Shown: positions 10,085-21,612 of the stretch, piece by piece
Position numbering within the stretch: position 1 is the first letter of the stretch
How the letters are laid out: the number at the start of each line of letters is the position of its first letter
Program-made: the position numbers and the translations under genes
The notes under the pieces: model-generated
The model's input: the letters and a program-made list of their open reading frames with translations, nothing else
Database searches by the model: none
What the model was told of the DNA's origin: nothing
Assembly: GCF_024139115.2 (NCBI RefSeq)
Contig: NC_085140.1
Location: forward strand, 332,069,953 to 332,133,952
Direction of reading: 5' to 3'
DNA from: Armigeres subalbatus
Taxonomy: Eukaryota; Arthropoda; Insecta; Diptera; Culicidae
Length of the DNA: 64,000 bases

Positions 10085-10492
10085 AAACCCAGATTAATCC
10101 ACCTAGCAGTGATGATGCCTTTCTCGTGCATTATAAAATATATTGAAAGAATCACATTAGAAAGGTCAAAAAAGCTCTTTAGGAGAATAGATCACATTTT
10201 TTCGATCATTTTGCATGTTTTTGCATTAGTTAAAATGTATTGCCACCATTTTCGTAAAAAAAAATTTTTTTCGGTTTTGAATTTTTTTTTTCCAAGGGGG
10301 GACCCTTGGGAAAAAACAATGATTTTTCAATAATTCCGAAATGCAATGTCCGATCGAGCCAATTTTCAATAGCAAACAATGGGATCGCATTCCCCGTCGA
10401 ATGCAACTTGTTGCGAGTAAATCGGATAATGCTAAGTTCCAAAAAGTGTGTCTACAAAATTTGTACACATACACACATACACACATACACAC
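10085..10492 (+). repeat. Left half of a repeat split by the R1 element; ends in (ACAY)n
   Basis: It begins near GATTAATCCACCTAGCAGTG, passes GATGCCTTTCTCGTGC, and ends in TACACACATACACACATACA. The other side of the R1 insertion (about 16605-16770) resumes with the same kind of (ACAY)n tract and ends in GTACGAGAAAGGC, the inverse of the left-end motif. I infer one older inverted-repeat element whose microsatellite served as the target. Confidence 0.6.
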
Positions 10493-10680
10493 AGACCGGG
10501 CTAACCTCTAATCCCAAGGCGTCAAGCGACCCGTGCCGAGGGGATGCATGGCCAGGGGGGTGAAATAATAAGCTAGGCCTTTAACGGAGCCTGTGGGGTA
10601 CCTGGGCACCCTCCACAGTAATTGTCCCTTACCGCGTCATGCTGGGCTCTGGCGTGGTGGACCTCACCCAAAAAAATCTG

Positions 10681-10906
10681 CACGTTGTTTCCACCTGAAA
10701 AAGTACGTAGATTTTTTCCACCTGAAATTCACGTAACTTTTACCTGATTTTTTGATAGAATTTTCATTCTACGTGAAAATCAGGTAAGTTCTACCTGAGT
10801 TTTGGATAGAATTCACCGGACATGTAATTTTCACCTGAATTTTCTGAAGCATTTGCAGCTACGTGTGCACGTAAAATGTACCTGAAAATTCAGGTGGAAA
10901 CAACGT
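10681..10906. mobile_element. MITE inside the R1 5' UTR
   Basis: Termini ACGTTGTTTCCACCTGAA and TTCAGGTGGAAACAACGT are perfect inverted repeats. The interior repeats ACGTGAAAATCAGGTAAG-like motifs. The related R1 copy at 54376 lacks this block: its GTGGACCTC joins directly to TTTTCCCGAG. The joint may also include a small deletion at a CTC microhomology. Confidence 0.75.
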
Positions 10907-10953
10907 TTAGATTATTTGGAGTGCTCTTTTCCCGAGCAACTCGTGGGACCAAA

Positions 10954-12571
10954 ATGGAAAACCAAGGCAATTCTTCAACTAGTGGTAGTAGTGTAGGCGA
11001 CAACCCCTTCGCAAGAGGTGGGTTGTTCAGGTCTCCGCCTAGGAGGCCAGAGGCAATAGTCGGCAGCTCAGTGCGCAGCGCCAGCGTGGGTCACTTAACC
11101 TTCCTCTCGGCTAAAAAAACGCCGGTAGAGGTTATTGACGGCCCATGGCTTGTGGAGGCGATGAACCGCAAACGCGATGGGCTTTCGGCCTTCGAGTGGC
11201 GACGGAACAGCTGGACGCCATCATCGACTTTGCGTCATCGAAGCATAATATCAGTAAGGACCTCAAGAGGAGCTTGCAGAAACTTCGAAAGTCGATGTTG
11301 GACGCCAAGCTGGAAACGGCGGTCGGGACGGCCAAGTGCGAACCCGTGAAATCCATGGAGTCAAGGTCTACCCAGACTGAGGCCCAAGAATTCGCGGATT
11401 TGGGCAAGGTCGAATCGACCGAGGACGTGCCAGCGAAGACGGTGGTGCCAAAGTCTACCCAGACCGAGGCTCAAGTATTCGCGGGCACGTCGGGGGTGAC
11501 ACAAAAACGGGGGAGACAGTCTCCAGGGGATGAGCTCCCTGGGGGCCGCCCCAAAACGCGGAGGGTTACTACCCCGAACAAGGGTAGTGGGGCTGGGAAG
11601 CCGAACCCCGGCCAGGTACCTCCAAAACCGGGGGAGGAAGGACCTGGAAAGGTCCGTCCACCCAGGAAAGACGGTGGTAAGGGGTTACGGCAGGCTGAGA
11701 GCTCTCAGCCGCCCCAGACCAGGGAAATAGAGGGGGATGACGCCTCCTGGACCCTGGTCAAGAATAAGAGGAAACCGAAGACGTCAAGGGCCGAAAAGAA
11801 GGCCCAGGCGAATGAGGGTAGCAGAAAGTCTAGGGTAGGCGCCAATCGCTCCAGGGGCGATGCATCAAAACTAGTCATCAAAACGGACGAGGCTAAGTAC
11901 TCGGACGTCTTGATGGCGATGAGGAGTGACGTCAAGCTCGGCGAACTCGGCGCCGACGTACGTCGAATAAGACGTACCCGGACGGGCGAGATGATCCTCG
12001 AGCTAAAGCGGGGCGTCTCGCAAAGGGCGCCGACTACTAGAAGTTGGCGGAGGACTTCCTAGCCGAGTTGGTCAAGGTGAGTGCACTCACGACGGAGGTG
12101 AATCTAAGGGTTAAAGACCTGGACGAGATCACCGAAGTCGAAGAGCTCGTCACGGCACTGCGGCGACAGTGTGAAGTGGAGGCGTCCACCGCAGCCGTTC
12201 GGCTACGGAAAGGTCCAGCAGGGACACATGTAGCATTGGTTCGGCTACCTGCAGCTGATGCCTCCAAGGTAGTCAAGTTAGTCAGCGTCAAGGTGGGGTG
12301 GTCGGTATGCCCTGTGGGCATATACGAGCAACTCGAAGTTTGCTTCAAGTGCCTGGAACCGGGGCACAAGCAATGGGACTGCAAAGGCCCTGACAGAAGC
12401 AAGCTCTGTCGACGCTGCGGATTGGAGGGACATAAGGCACAATGCTGCACGAACCCTCCCAACTGTTTGATCTGTTCCAGCAAAGCTGCGAACAGCAAGC
12501 ACCCCTATGGGGGGTTCAAGTGCCCGGCGTTTAAGCGTGTTGCAAAATCACAGTGCAGGTACCGACGCTAA
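10954..12571 (+). pseudogene. R1 ORF1 (gag-like, zinc-knuckle RNA-binding protein), frameshifted
   Basis: It starts MENQGNSSTSGSSVGDNPFA and changes frame near 11200 and again near 12050, giving about 530 codons in total. The middle has two KSTQTEAQ-type repeats and a basic, proline-rich linker. The C-terminus has CFKCLEPGHKQWDC, CRRCGLEGHKAQCC and a third cysteine group, CLIC...KC. These are CCHC knuckles typical of R1/I-group gag proteins that coat the RNA intermediate. The second R1 copy at 54.4-56.8 kb has a closely related but differently damaged version. Confidence 0.8.
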
Positions 12572-12994
12572 ACCTGAAGCCCTGTGATGCCGCCCAGCAA
12601 CTGCTGTGTCAGACACTTGCTGAATGGGGGACGGATATCGCCATCATAGCAGATCCTTACCGGGTACCCGCCAGGAACGGTAATTGGGTCACCGATGGGT
12701 CTTAAATCAAATGGCGGTGATATGGACAACGGGGAAATACCCAGTCCAAGAGTTGGTGTCTTCGACACCTACGGGCTTCGTCATTGCCAAAGTCATCAGG
12801 GTCTTATTCTGCAGCTGCTATGCGCCTCTTCGATGATCGATCGAGCAGTTCGGTCGTACGCTAGATTGTTTGACGGCTAACTTGATGGGGCGTAGGCCGG
12901 TGGTGATAGCTGGGGACTTCAACGCTTGGGCCGTGGAATGAGGAAGCCGATCCACGAATCAACGGGGGCAGATCATGCTGGAATCACTGGCCAT

Positions 12995-13221
12995 CACTTG
13001 TCATAAGACGAGTTAGTACAATCCCATTGAATTCCACCACTTAATTGTATCTTGACAGATACGTATTTCGACCTCAAATGTAAGGCCGGCGACGGCCTTA
13101 CATTTGTGGCCGAAATACGTATCTGTCTAGATACAAGTAAGTGGTGAATTCAATGGGATGGTATTAACTCGTCTTATGACAAGTGAAGACATTCCACTAA
13201 AAAGCTCAAAATAATTTTCTT
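12995..13221. mobile_element. Foldback element with 12-bp target duplication inside R1 ORF2
   Basis: Arms of about 100 bp (CACTTGTCATAAGACGAGTT left, AACTCGTCTTATGACAAGTG right) fold around GGCCGGCGACGGCC, followed by an AT-rich 35-base tail. ATCACTGGCCAT is duplicated at 12983-12994 and 13222-13233. Removing one copy plus the insert restores the R1 frame as ESLAMLDVDLANVG. Confidence 0.9.
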
Positions 13222-15138
13222 ATCACTGGCCATGTTGGATGTGGACTTAGCCAATGTCGGTACCAAAAGTACCTACAGCTGGAACGGGGCCGAGTCGATT
13301 ATCGACGTTACGTTCTGGAGCCCTGGCCAAACGAGTAGTTCGAACTGGAGGGTAGATGATGGCTACACTCACAGCAACCACCTGGCGGTTCGCTACAGTA
13401 TCGACTATACGACCAGCATTCAGCGGACGGAAGAATGGGCGAGGCCTAGTCCTCGTATGTGGAAGACATCATACTTCGACGACGAGGTGTTTAAGGAAGC
13501 GCTCCGCCGCGAGCACAATACTCTCGGTCTGAGTGGCGAGCAGCTGGTAACAGTACTCTCGCGTGCATGCGATGCCACCATGCCTAGGAAAGTCCACCCT
13601 AGGAATGGGAGACCACCGGCTTACTGGTGGACTCAAGCAATTGCGAACCCGCGCCGCGCCTGCCTACGGGCAAGGAGGCGGATGCAGCGAGCACGCACAG
13701 AAGAGGAGCGTGTTGAACGACGGGTGGCGTTCGTGGCTGCTAGAGCCGCTCTGAAGACTGAGATTAGATTAAGCAAAAAAGTCTGCTTCGAGGGCCTGTG
13801 TCAAAGTGCCAACGCGAATCCATGGGGTGACGCCTATAGGGTAATGGCCAAGACACGTGGGGCGATGGCCCCTACAGAGCGGTCTCTAGAGATGCTGGAG
13901 AGGATCATCGCGGGGCTCTTCCCACGTCACGACCCAAGCCCCTGGCCTCCCTTCGTGGAGCTGCCAAGAGCCAGGGTGGCCGACGAGGGAAGAGTAACTG
14001 TGGCGGAACTTGCGGGGATTGCACAGTCCCTTAGTGTAGGTAAGGCGACAGGACCGGAGGGTATTCCGAACCTGGCTATGAAAGCGCCCATTGCTGTGGC
14101 TTCCGAGATGTTCAGATCTGTTATGCATAGATGCCTGGACGTGGGAGTCCTCCCTGAAGCATGGAAAAGGCAGAGCTTGGTCCTATTGCCAAAGACGGAA
14201 AAACCACCGAGGGATTCGTCGGCATATAGACCAATATGCCTGCTGGATACGGCGGGGAAGGTCATCCTCAACAGGTTGTTGATACGCACGGAGGGTGCAG
14301 ATGGTATATCGAGTAACCAGTTTGGCCTCCGAAAGAGTAAGTCGACCGTAGACGCTATCTTGTCGGTTACCTAATCCGCGGAGATAGCTATCCAGCGTAA
14401 GAGGAGGGGAGTTCGCTATTGTGCAGTAGTGACTCTCGACGTGAGGAATGCTTTCAATAGTGCCAGTTGGGCAGCTATTGCAGATACCTGTACAAGATTC
14501 TCGGAAGCTACTTCCAGAATCGAGTACTGGTATACGACACGGAAGCGGGTCGGAAGTGCGTTGACATAACCTCAGAGGTTCCGCAAGGTTCCATACTGGT
14601 TCCGGTGTTATGGAACGTCATGTACGACGGTGTCTTGAGGTTGAAGTTCCCGGTGGGCGTGGTAATCGTCGGCTTCGCTGACGATATTACGCTGGAGGTC
14701 TACGGCGAATCGATCGAAGAGGTGGAGTTGACTGCAGCCCACTCGATCGCAATTGTGGAGGAGTGGATGAGTTCCAGGAAGTTAGAACTGGCTCACCACA
14801 AGACTGAGGTGGTTGTTGTTAACAACCGAAAGTCGGAGCAGCAAGCGGTGATAAGGGCAGGCAACTGCACGATCACCTCTGAACGCTCAATCAAACTCTT
14901 GGGGGTAATAATCGACGATAAGCTCACCTTTGGTAGCCACGTCAATTACGCCTGCAAGCGTGCCTCCACAGCTATATCGGCATTGTCCCGGATGATGTCC
15001 AATAGCTCTGCGGTTTATGCCAGCAAGCGCAAGCTTCTGGCTAGCGTTGCTCTGTCCATACTGAGGTATGGGGGGGCAGCTTGGGGCACGGCCCTGCGTA
15101 TTAACTGCTACAGAACGAAGTTAGAAAGTACGTATAGG

Positions 15139-15338
15139 CAAAAGATATTTTAGTTACTAGATAAAGATTGTCGCTGTCGTCGCTGTCCGGAACATCTTTT
15201 GCTGGCGAGGATAGGGGAGCTAAATGTCAAAGAAGGAAAATCCATACGATTTGACAGGTATGTACCACACATGTTTCGGACAGCAGAACAAAGGGAACCG
15301 AAGCGACAATCTTTATCTAGTAACTAAAATATCTTTTG
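15139..15338. mobile_element. 200-bp MITE with TATAGG target duplication inside R1 ORF2
   Basis: Termini CAAAAGATATTTTAGTTACT and AGTAACTAAAATATCTTTTG are perfect inverted repeats. TATAGG flanks both sides (15133-15138, 15339-15344). Removing it restores the R1 frame (KLESTYRLMCLRVASSYR). Confidence 0.9.
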
Positions 15339-16604
15339 TATAGGCTCATGTGCCTAAGAGTTGCGAGCTCGTACCGTACCGTGTCGCACGATGCACTCTG
15401 CGTCATCACCGGTATGATGCCTATTGACATCGTTATCGGTGAAGACATAGAGTGCTTTGAAATGCGCGGCACGAGAGGCATCCGCAGGACTGTCAGGTTG
15501 GCCTCAATGGTCAAATGGCAGCGTGCGTGGGACAGTTCCACTAAGGGTAGATGGACACATAGATTGATACCGGAGATAGGTACGTGGGTCAAGAGGCGCC
15601 ATGGGGAAATCACTTTCCACCTGACCCAGGTCCTTACAGGCCATGGTTGCTTCAGACAGTACCTACACCGGTTCGGACACTCGGCCTCGCCCGAGTGTCC
15701 GGTGTGCGTTGGTTTAGAGGAAACGGCGGAACACGTGTTGTTCGTGTGCCCGCGTTTTCGCACAATGCGTGACCACATGCTTGCCACATGTGGTCTGGAC
15801 ACTACCCCAGACAACCTAGTTCGGAGGATGTGTAAAGATGAAGTTGGCTGGAACGCCGTTTTATCGGCTATCGTCCAAATCGTCTCGGAGCTACACAGAA
15901 GGTGGCGCGTGGACTCGAGGGATGGCTAGTTCAGGCGCAAATAAGAGGTGTTCCAAGGGTTCGGAGTCGGCTTCATGGGTCATACCGGTGCCCTGTGGTC
16001 GAACTCGATCCTTTTATCGAACAAGTGGCCGCGTGAAAAACAACATGGTATCGTCGCTTTCGCGGCGTCGGTCAACCGGGCGGGTTTCGAGCCCGAGGAC
16101 GGAAAGGGGTCCTCGTCAAGGCTGGGGCAGGCGTAGGCACCGCGTCGGCAAGTCCCTCTGTAGGCTGGCGAATAGGCCCTATCGCAGAAAGGTCAATTTG
16201 GGGTGCACGCGGCATCATCATTCTTGATACCAGTCGTGCAGAGGGAAGCAGGCGCGAAGTCGACCCTGCCCACCTTCCGAGGACATATGGCGTGGTAAGG
16301 CCACCTGGAAAGCCGGCAATGCGCTGGCACGATGCCATGGTGTTCTTCTAAAAAAGCGAGTCACGATGTTCGATGCTGCAAGGACACGCAGCTAACCTCG
16401 AGGGTGCGTTATGCACTGGCCCCTCTTTGAAGCATTACTTTCTGGTTGTACCGAAGGGACGATGGGCTTGGCGGCAATGGAAACGGTTTAGCTGGTCGGG
16501 GATGCAGTCCTGCCTCCCTCATTGGAGGTGGCCCCTAACCCAGCACTTCCTGGTCAACCCAGGATGTCTGTTGAGCAGATTCCCCCTCCATTGTTTAGGA
16601 AAAA

Positions 16605-16770
16605 AAAACACACACACATACATACATACACACATACAGACATCACCTCAATTCGTCGAGCTGAGTCGATCGGTATATAAAAATAGGCCCTCCGGGCCTC
16701 CTATCAAAATTTTGTTTTTGAAGCAATATTATAGCCTTTACGTACACTTAGTGTACGAGAAAGGCAAAAA
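16605..16770 (+). repeat. (ACAY)n tract and right half of the repeat hosting the R1 element
   Basis: ACACACACACATACATACAT is followed by CATCACCTCAATTCGTCGAG and ends at GTGTACGAGAAAGGC. Together with 10085-10492 it brackets the R1 insertion. Confidence 0.6.
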
Positions 16771-16940
16771 GCTAAGTGCGGCAGACTGCACGCAGTTAAC
16801 TTCCCGAGTATTCAAGCGTCGATGGGCGTGTGCACGGGGATCAAAATCCGGCGGAAAGTTTTCCCGAGGTGTAAGGCAGCCTTTAAAGGGCTGAAAAATC
16901 TAGACCAACATTTGAAAAGGGCGTAACAGCCAAAATTTAT

Positions 16941-17225
16941 TCCTTCTGATTCATTGTCTACATATCTCGGGTACTTATTCAAAAGGACGTATGTGATTTT
17001 GTAAACAAAGATTCAAACGTCGATTTGTCCATTCTGATAGTACTCCCACGCAAACCATCAACACAGACAGGTAGGAGAAGCCTTCGGCAACCTGTTGGTG
17101 GTGTTGGTTTGCGTGGGAGTGCCATCAGATTGGACAAATCGACGTTTAAATCTTTGTTCACAAAATCACATACGTCCTTTTGAATAAGTACCCGAGATAT
17201 ATAGCTGTATATGTAGACGAGGAAT
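16941..17225. mobile_element. Long foldback element
   Basis: The core is 16965-17197: TCTCGGGTACTTATTCAAAA pairs with TTTTGAATAAGTACCCGAGA, and ACTCCCACGCAAACCATCAA with its near complement around 17090. Outside the core the repeat continues imperfectly. The ends resemble, but are not identical to, the CTCGCTTAAC MITE family, one half copy of which lies immediately to the right. Confidence 0.75.
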
Positions 17226-17238
17226 CAGCAATATTCAA

Positions 17239-17293
17239 ATTAATTCATGAAAACAATGTTACTTAGGTCCTTTTGAAAAGTTAAGCGAGAAAT
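17239..17293. mobile_element. Half copy of the CTCGCTTAAC MITE
   Basis: TTACTTAGGTCCTTTTGAAA followed by AGTTAAGCGAG matches the right half of the elements at 27323 and 36771. The left half is missing. Confidence 0.7.
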
Positions 17294-17856
17294 GTACTTT
17301 TCGGCTCCCCAGCGAGCAGGGGACTGAAGAGAAGGCTAATACGCCTACCCACCATTCATTCACTATGGTGTACAATGTTTCAAGTTTTCGCCAGGAGAAA
17401 TTAATTGCCGACAATTAGCACTAACTGCGTACGGACCAATCACCCAAAATGAGCGCTGAATTCGGATATAAGGCATTTTATGAGACGTTTCGCGGTGGCC
17501 CGATTATTTACTTCTAATAGCTTCTAATGTTTTGTTTTGGCATGATTCTGCGTGAACATTCCGTTAGGTCCGGACACACAATAATGTTTGTAACGTTTTA
17601 CTTTTCATTCGAGTTTTCTTCAGCATTTCATGCTTAGAATGCAATGGTATGAATAATCTAACGACACGTTTTAAGAATCATATGAAAAACTTTGTTCTAA
17701 GGCCCTGGTAGATGAAAAGTAAAACAGGCAGAATTGATGATGGGACCCATCGGAATGTTCAGCGCGAAATTACCAAACAAACGGGCTCCCACTGATTGTC
17801 AAAGTAGATAAACACGAGAAAATCAGCTGTTTTGATCTGTCTCATAAAATGCCTTA

Positions 17857-18232
17857 TGGAACGTACACACGGTCAAGCAGTTTGACCAACATTGACTCCA
17901 CCTCTCGTTTATTCAAACATCCATCAAGTTTCACCAACAGCGGCACGAACAATCAATTTATTCGACCAACAATATCACACACGAACGACCGAAGCGCCAA
18001 CTTGAGCACCAACCATCAAAAAATATATGGGGGTTTGTGCAACTTCTCCTTGACTCCACCCCCGACAACTCAAACCAAAATCAAACCGTTTTAATTTTTT
18101 CCAACCGAGCCGCCAACTGTCAAATTGTTGTTCGAACAACTTCACATACGTTCAAACAAAGCAGCAACCGAAGCGTTTTCTTGGGGGCGGAGTCAATGTT
18201 CGTCGAACTGCTTGACTGGTGTGTACGTTGCA
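17857..18232. mobile_element. Inverted-repeat element (MITE-like)
   Basis: The left end GAACGTACACACGGTCAAGC is mirrored by GCTTGACTGGTGTGTACGTT on the right. Inner arms (AACATTGACTCCACC, GGCGGAGTCAATGTT) also pair. The element is about 376 bp and non-coding. Confidence 0.7.
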
Positions 18233-18454
18233 TTATACTACCCAGAAACTGGGTACCAAACACGATGTTGGGTATAGTGCCATTGTACCGCGGATGACAG
18301 ACGTTTCACCCTCCTGGCAGCGAGAGCGTGAAATTGATGCAGACAAACAAGGACCATCATCGATCCGTCTTGGAGTTCCTTCTTCTTCTTCTTTCCTCTG
18401 TTCGAAGCTATTTTGACAGCTTCGTCGTTTTTGGCTCAGTTGCTCAGACTATAT

Positions 18455-19304
18455 GGCCAGTGGAGTTCCTCGAGGTCCACAAGTATGAGTACTACACTCA
18501 TGACCACCCTGGCACGAAGCCGCTCAAGGCTTTGCTACGAGGGCTCCACGGCATGAAGGAAGAAGATCTAATTGCGGAACTCGAATGCTGCGGCCTGAAG
18601 CCAGTGCAGTGGTCGTGCACGACTCGTCACGACAAGACAAGGAGATATCGCGACCAGCATCACCACTGAAGCTGGTTGGCGTTATAAATTACACCGTCGT
18701 TGACTGGGAGCGATATCGGCCAGTGCACCGCGATGTCACGCAGTGCACCAACTGCTTCAATTTTGGGCACGGCACCAGGAACTGCCGCATGAAGCCGCGC
18801 TGCAACAAGTGTGGCGAACCCCATCCGACTGACGAGTGCGATAAAATGGAGGTGGCCGATCCCAAGTGCGCCAACTGTGGCGACAAACATCGGCCCACCA
18901 CAAAGAGCTGCCCAAAACGAGCCGAGTTCCTGGAAATCCGGAAGAAGGCTTCCACCAGGACCATTCCGAAGAAGAACCGTGTTTCTGTAATCAACGAGGT
19001 GAACTTTCTAGCCATCCCGGCTCCCCGTCGTATGATTCCAATACTCCCACCGTTACAGCCGCACAAGCGACTGGCTCCAGGATCGTCGGCATCATCCACC
19101 AGCGAATGGCCCCCGCTCCCTCCTCCTAGGTTCCGTCGGCAGTCGGAGAATAAAGCCGTCTTATCGGAAGCATCTGCACCGCTGTACACTCCGGAGCAAC
19201 TGATGCCGATCTTCGCTCAGCTCGCCACTCGGCTGCGCGGCTACAAAACTCGCTTCGACCAGGTCTTCACTCTTGGCATGTTCATCATTGAAAATGGCTG
19301 CTAG
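18455..19304 (+). pseudogene. Jockey-like retrotransposon ORF1 (gag) remnant
   Basis: The 5' part holds YTHDHPGTKPLKALLRGLHG, the conserved gag segment that precedes zinc knuckles in Jockey-clade elements. After a frameshift near 18660 come three knuckles: CTNCFNFGHGTRNC, CNKCGEPHPTDEC and CANCGDKHRPTTKSC. A proline-rich tail ends in a stop at 19304. The element is 5' truncated. The product would have been an RNA-binding nucleocapsid-like protein. Confidence 0.8.
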
Positions 19305-19970
19305 GGTGGGCCTGATCAACTGGAACGCTTGCTCCCTAAAGAGCAAAACAATTGAGCTGAAGGATTTTCTCGAGGAGAAGGCAATAGACGGGGCGTTCAT
19401 CACCGAAACGCACCTTAAACCGGAGGTGAACGTCAACATCCCGGACTTTCGCATCGTGCGACTCGACCGGCCGACCAGGGGAGGCTCTTCGCTACAACAT
19501 CAACTGTCGCCTGCTGCCAAGCTTCCAGCTGCGCATCGTTGAGGCCATCGGTGTGGAAGTTACTACCTCTGTCGGCATAATCACGCTCATCGCGGCGTAC
19601 TGCCCAACTCAAGCTAAAGCTGGCGACGGATCATCGGCCGCCCTTCGGAGGGACATCATCAAGCTTACGCGGAGACAAGGTCACAAGATTTGATCCGTCT
19701 GCGAAACGTCACTCGCAGGCAGTACCAACGTCTGCACTTAAAGCCCGGTGCAATCACATGACCAAAATTATCCAGGCCAGAATGGTGGACCTCAGAAATA
19801 GAGATTTTTCCAATAAGATTCGCGCTCTCCCAGACTGTGCTAAGCCGTTCTGCAAGCTAACAAAAATTCTAAAATCTAAGCCTCGACTCATTCCACCTTT
19901 GATCCCATTATACAGCAATGGCTCTAAGCATCGCTTGATAACTCCTGCAGAGTCTACCATATTTTAAAGG
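19294..19970 (+). pseudogene. Jockey-like ORF2 remnant (endonuclease start, then deleted)
   Basis: It starts MAARVGLINWNACSLKSKTI, the typical start of a Jockey endonuclease, with TETHLKPEVNVN at the catalytic glutamate. The frame breaks near 19480. After a large deletion a linker stretch reads RALPDCAKPFCKLTKIL. The reverse transcriptase and 3' end are absent. Confidence 0.75.
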
Positions 19971-20199
19971 ATTCTTAATATATTCCTCTTGATACACTGT
20001 CTCGTAGTTTCTGTGGTACACATCACATTTTGCTTGAAAACTACAAAATCTTTTCACAACTGCTACACTGGATGAACTTAAGTTTTATTTAGAGCGATTT
20101 TTTTGTCTTTATTAGCGAGACTTTCAGCCCTGGGCTGGCTCGTCTCAAAAGAGCGAATTTCATTTCTGTATGTACGTTATGGAAGCTAAGCTGCTGCTA

Positions 20200-20737
20200 G
20201 GGTAAAGTGCCCAATAGTGGACCCCCAACCAATAGTGGACCCTCCAGCCATTTTTGCCTTATTACTGCACAATGTCAATATTTTGCTATTAAATTCTATC
20301 GGGAGAACCTACCTTACAGTCCTATGATTTGATTACATGCGTTGGAAATGCTATGGAAAGTAAAATAATTTTTTACCATTCTATAGAAAATAAACACGAG
20401 AGTGTCCATTATAGGAATATTTTCGGGGGTCCATAATAGGGAAGAAGAACGTCCCGAAACGGGACATGAAAATCAAATGAAGTGTCGACTATAGGGAAGC
20501 AATTTCCTATTATGGACCCCCGGGGGTCTACTATAGGGCGAATTCGGTTAGACTTTAAAATGTTAATTTCAACGAATAACGTCATGTATTTGGGTGTTTT
20601 ATGTATGTATCGTGAAGAAGGGATGCAGAGCTTGTTTTTAGATATCAAGCAGAGTTAATATGTTGAAAATTTCTACTCCTTATCACGGGAAGAGCAAACT
20701 TCCGCTACTAGGGGGTCCACTATTGGGCATTTTACCC
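20200..20737. mobile_element. TA-flanked MITE, 538 bp
   Basis: Termini GGGTAAAGTGCCCAATAGTG and CACTATTGGGCATTTTACCC are inverted repeats, with a TA on each side (20198-20199, 20738-20739). The interior has several further TATAGTGGACC/GGTCCATAATAGG motifs in both orientations. TA duplication fits the Tc1/mariner group of MITEs. Confidence 0.8.
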
Positions 20738-21166
20738 TACATGCTCGACTTTCTCATATTTGATTCGGTCCATATCTGGGGGGGTTATTCATGCTTTTAT
20801 GGGCAGTCAACTGGTTACTAACGTCTTAGAAGACTATATTTGTAGCAGCGATACGCCCATCAACTTTACGGGAAACATCCCAAGTAATAATTATGGCTCT
20901 ATAATATTCTTTACTATTCAAGTGTGCTATGAAACCATTTTAATACAACGATATTACTAGGGATCATTGTCCCAATGCACAAGCATTCAAAGGTAAACAA
21001 TTTCCTCAACACAACTCATCCAGGCATAAATCTTATAAAATACGGCGCGCTTCAGTGGGCAAGTCATCTAGCACAAATGTCGGAAGATAGAATGGCAAAT
21101 ATTTTTAAAAAGTACCTAAGAAGAAAAAGAAATTCGGATAGTTTTAGAATTTAAAGAAGTTTTCAT

Positions 21167-21172
21167 TTTATT
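21167..21172 (-). terminator. Candidate Chk1 polyadenylation signal
   Basis: AATAAA on the minus strand, about 440 bases after the Chk1 stop codon. Other AT-rich signals are possible. Confidence 0.3.
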
Positions 21173-21612
21173 CAAAACAGGATTTAATTCAGCAGATCAA
21201 TAATTTGCATCGTACAAAACTATTTCTTTGTGGGCGAGATTTCTGAGTAAAGTTCTTGAAAAAACATTAAAGCATAAACAACATAAAGTTAAGCGATAAA
21301 CTCCCTGAAATAAATCATCAATGATTTTTAATATAGCTAGTCGATAGTCTTCGTATACCAGAAGTCATGAGTACACTCACATTTTTAATTCTATATCGCA
21401 CATTTGTTCATTCAGCATAAGAGAAAGAAAGGAAAAAGGCAAAAACGTAATTTCATCATTTTAACACTTACCTAACGCTAACCAACGATTCCTACCAATT
21501 CCTGATTTATGAAAAAAGACCATTTCTCCAAAAAAAAAACAATACTTGGCGGCAGTGTTTGGTTCGCTAATGGTGCCACCCTGAATCCAGTGATGGCAGG
21601 ATCAAATCCTCT

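Larger units (their letters stand above)
12572..15929 (+). pseudogene. R1 ORF2 (endonuclease and reverse transcriptase), broken
   Basis: The endonuclease part (12572-13230) is riddled with stops and split by a foldback insertion. It resumes with LDVDLANVGTKSTYSWNG, the end of the apurinic-type endonuclease. RT motifs follow: GPEGIPNLAMKA, YRPICLLDTAGKV, a frameshift near 14380, LDVRNAFNSASW, VPQGSILVPVLWN and GFADDITLEVYG. The C-terminal finger is CPVCVGLEETAEH...C near 15700. A 200-bp MITE interrupts it at 15139-15338. When intact, this protein nicks the target and copies its RNA in place. Confidence 0.85.
10494..16604 (+). mobile_element. R1-clade (Waldo-like) non-LTR retrotransposon, full length but decayed
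   Basis: In order: a 5' UTR (10494-10953, with a MITE inside); a gag-like ORF with three zinc knuckles; an endonuclease/reverse-transcriptase ORF; a CCHC-type C-terminal finger; a 3' UTR; and an A-run at about 16601 followed directly by (ACAY)n. The RT contains the R1-clade signature DVRNAFNSASW and the catalytic FADD. Insertion into an ACAY microsatellite is the known preference of Waldo elements in the R1 clade. Frameshifts, stops and two nested insertions show it is dead. Confidence 0.85.
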
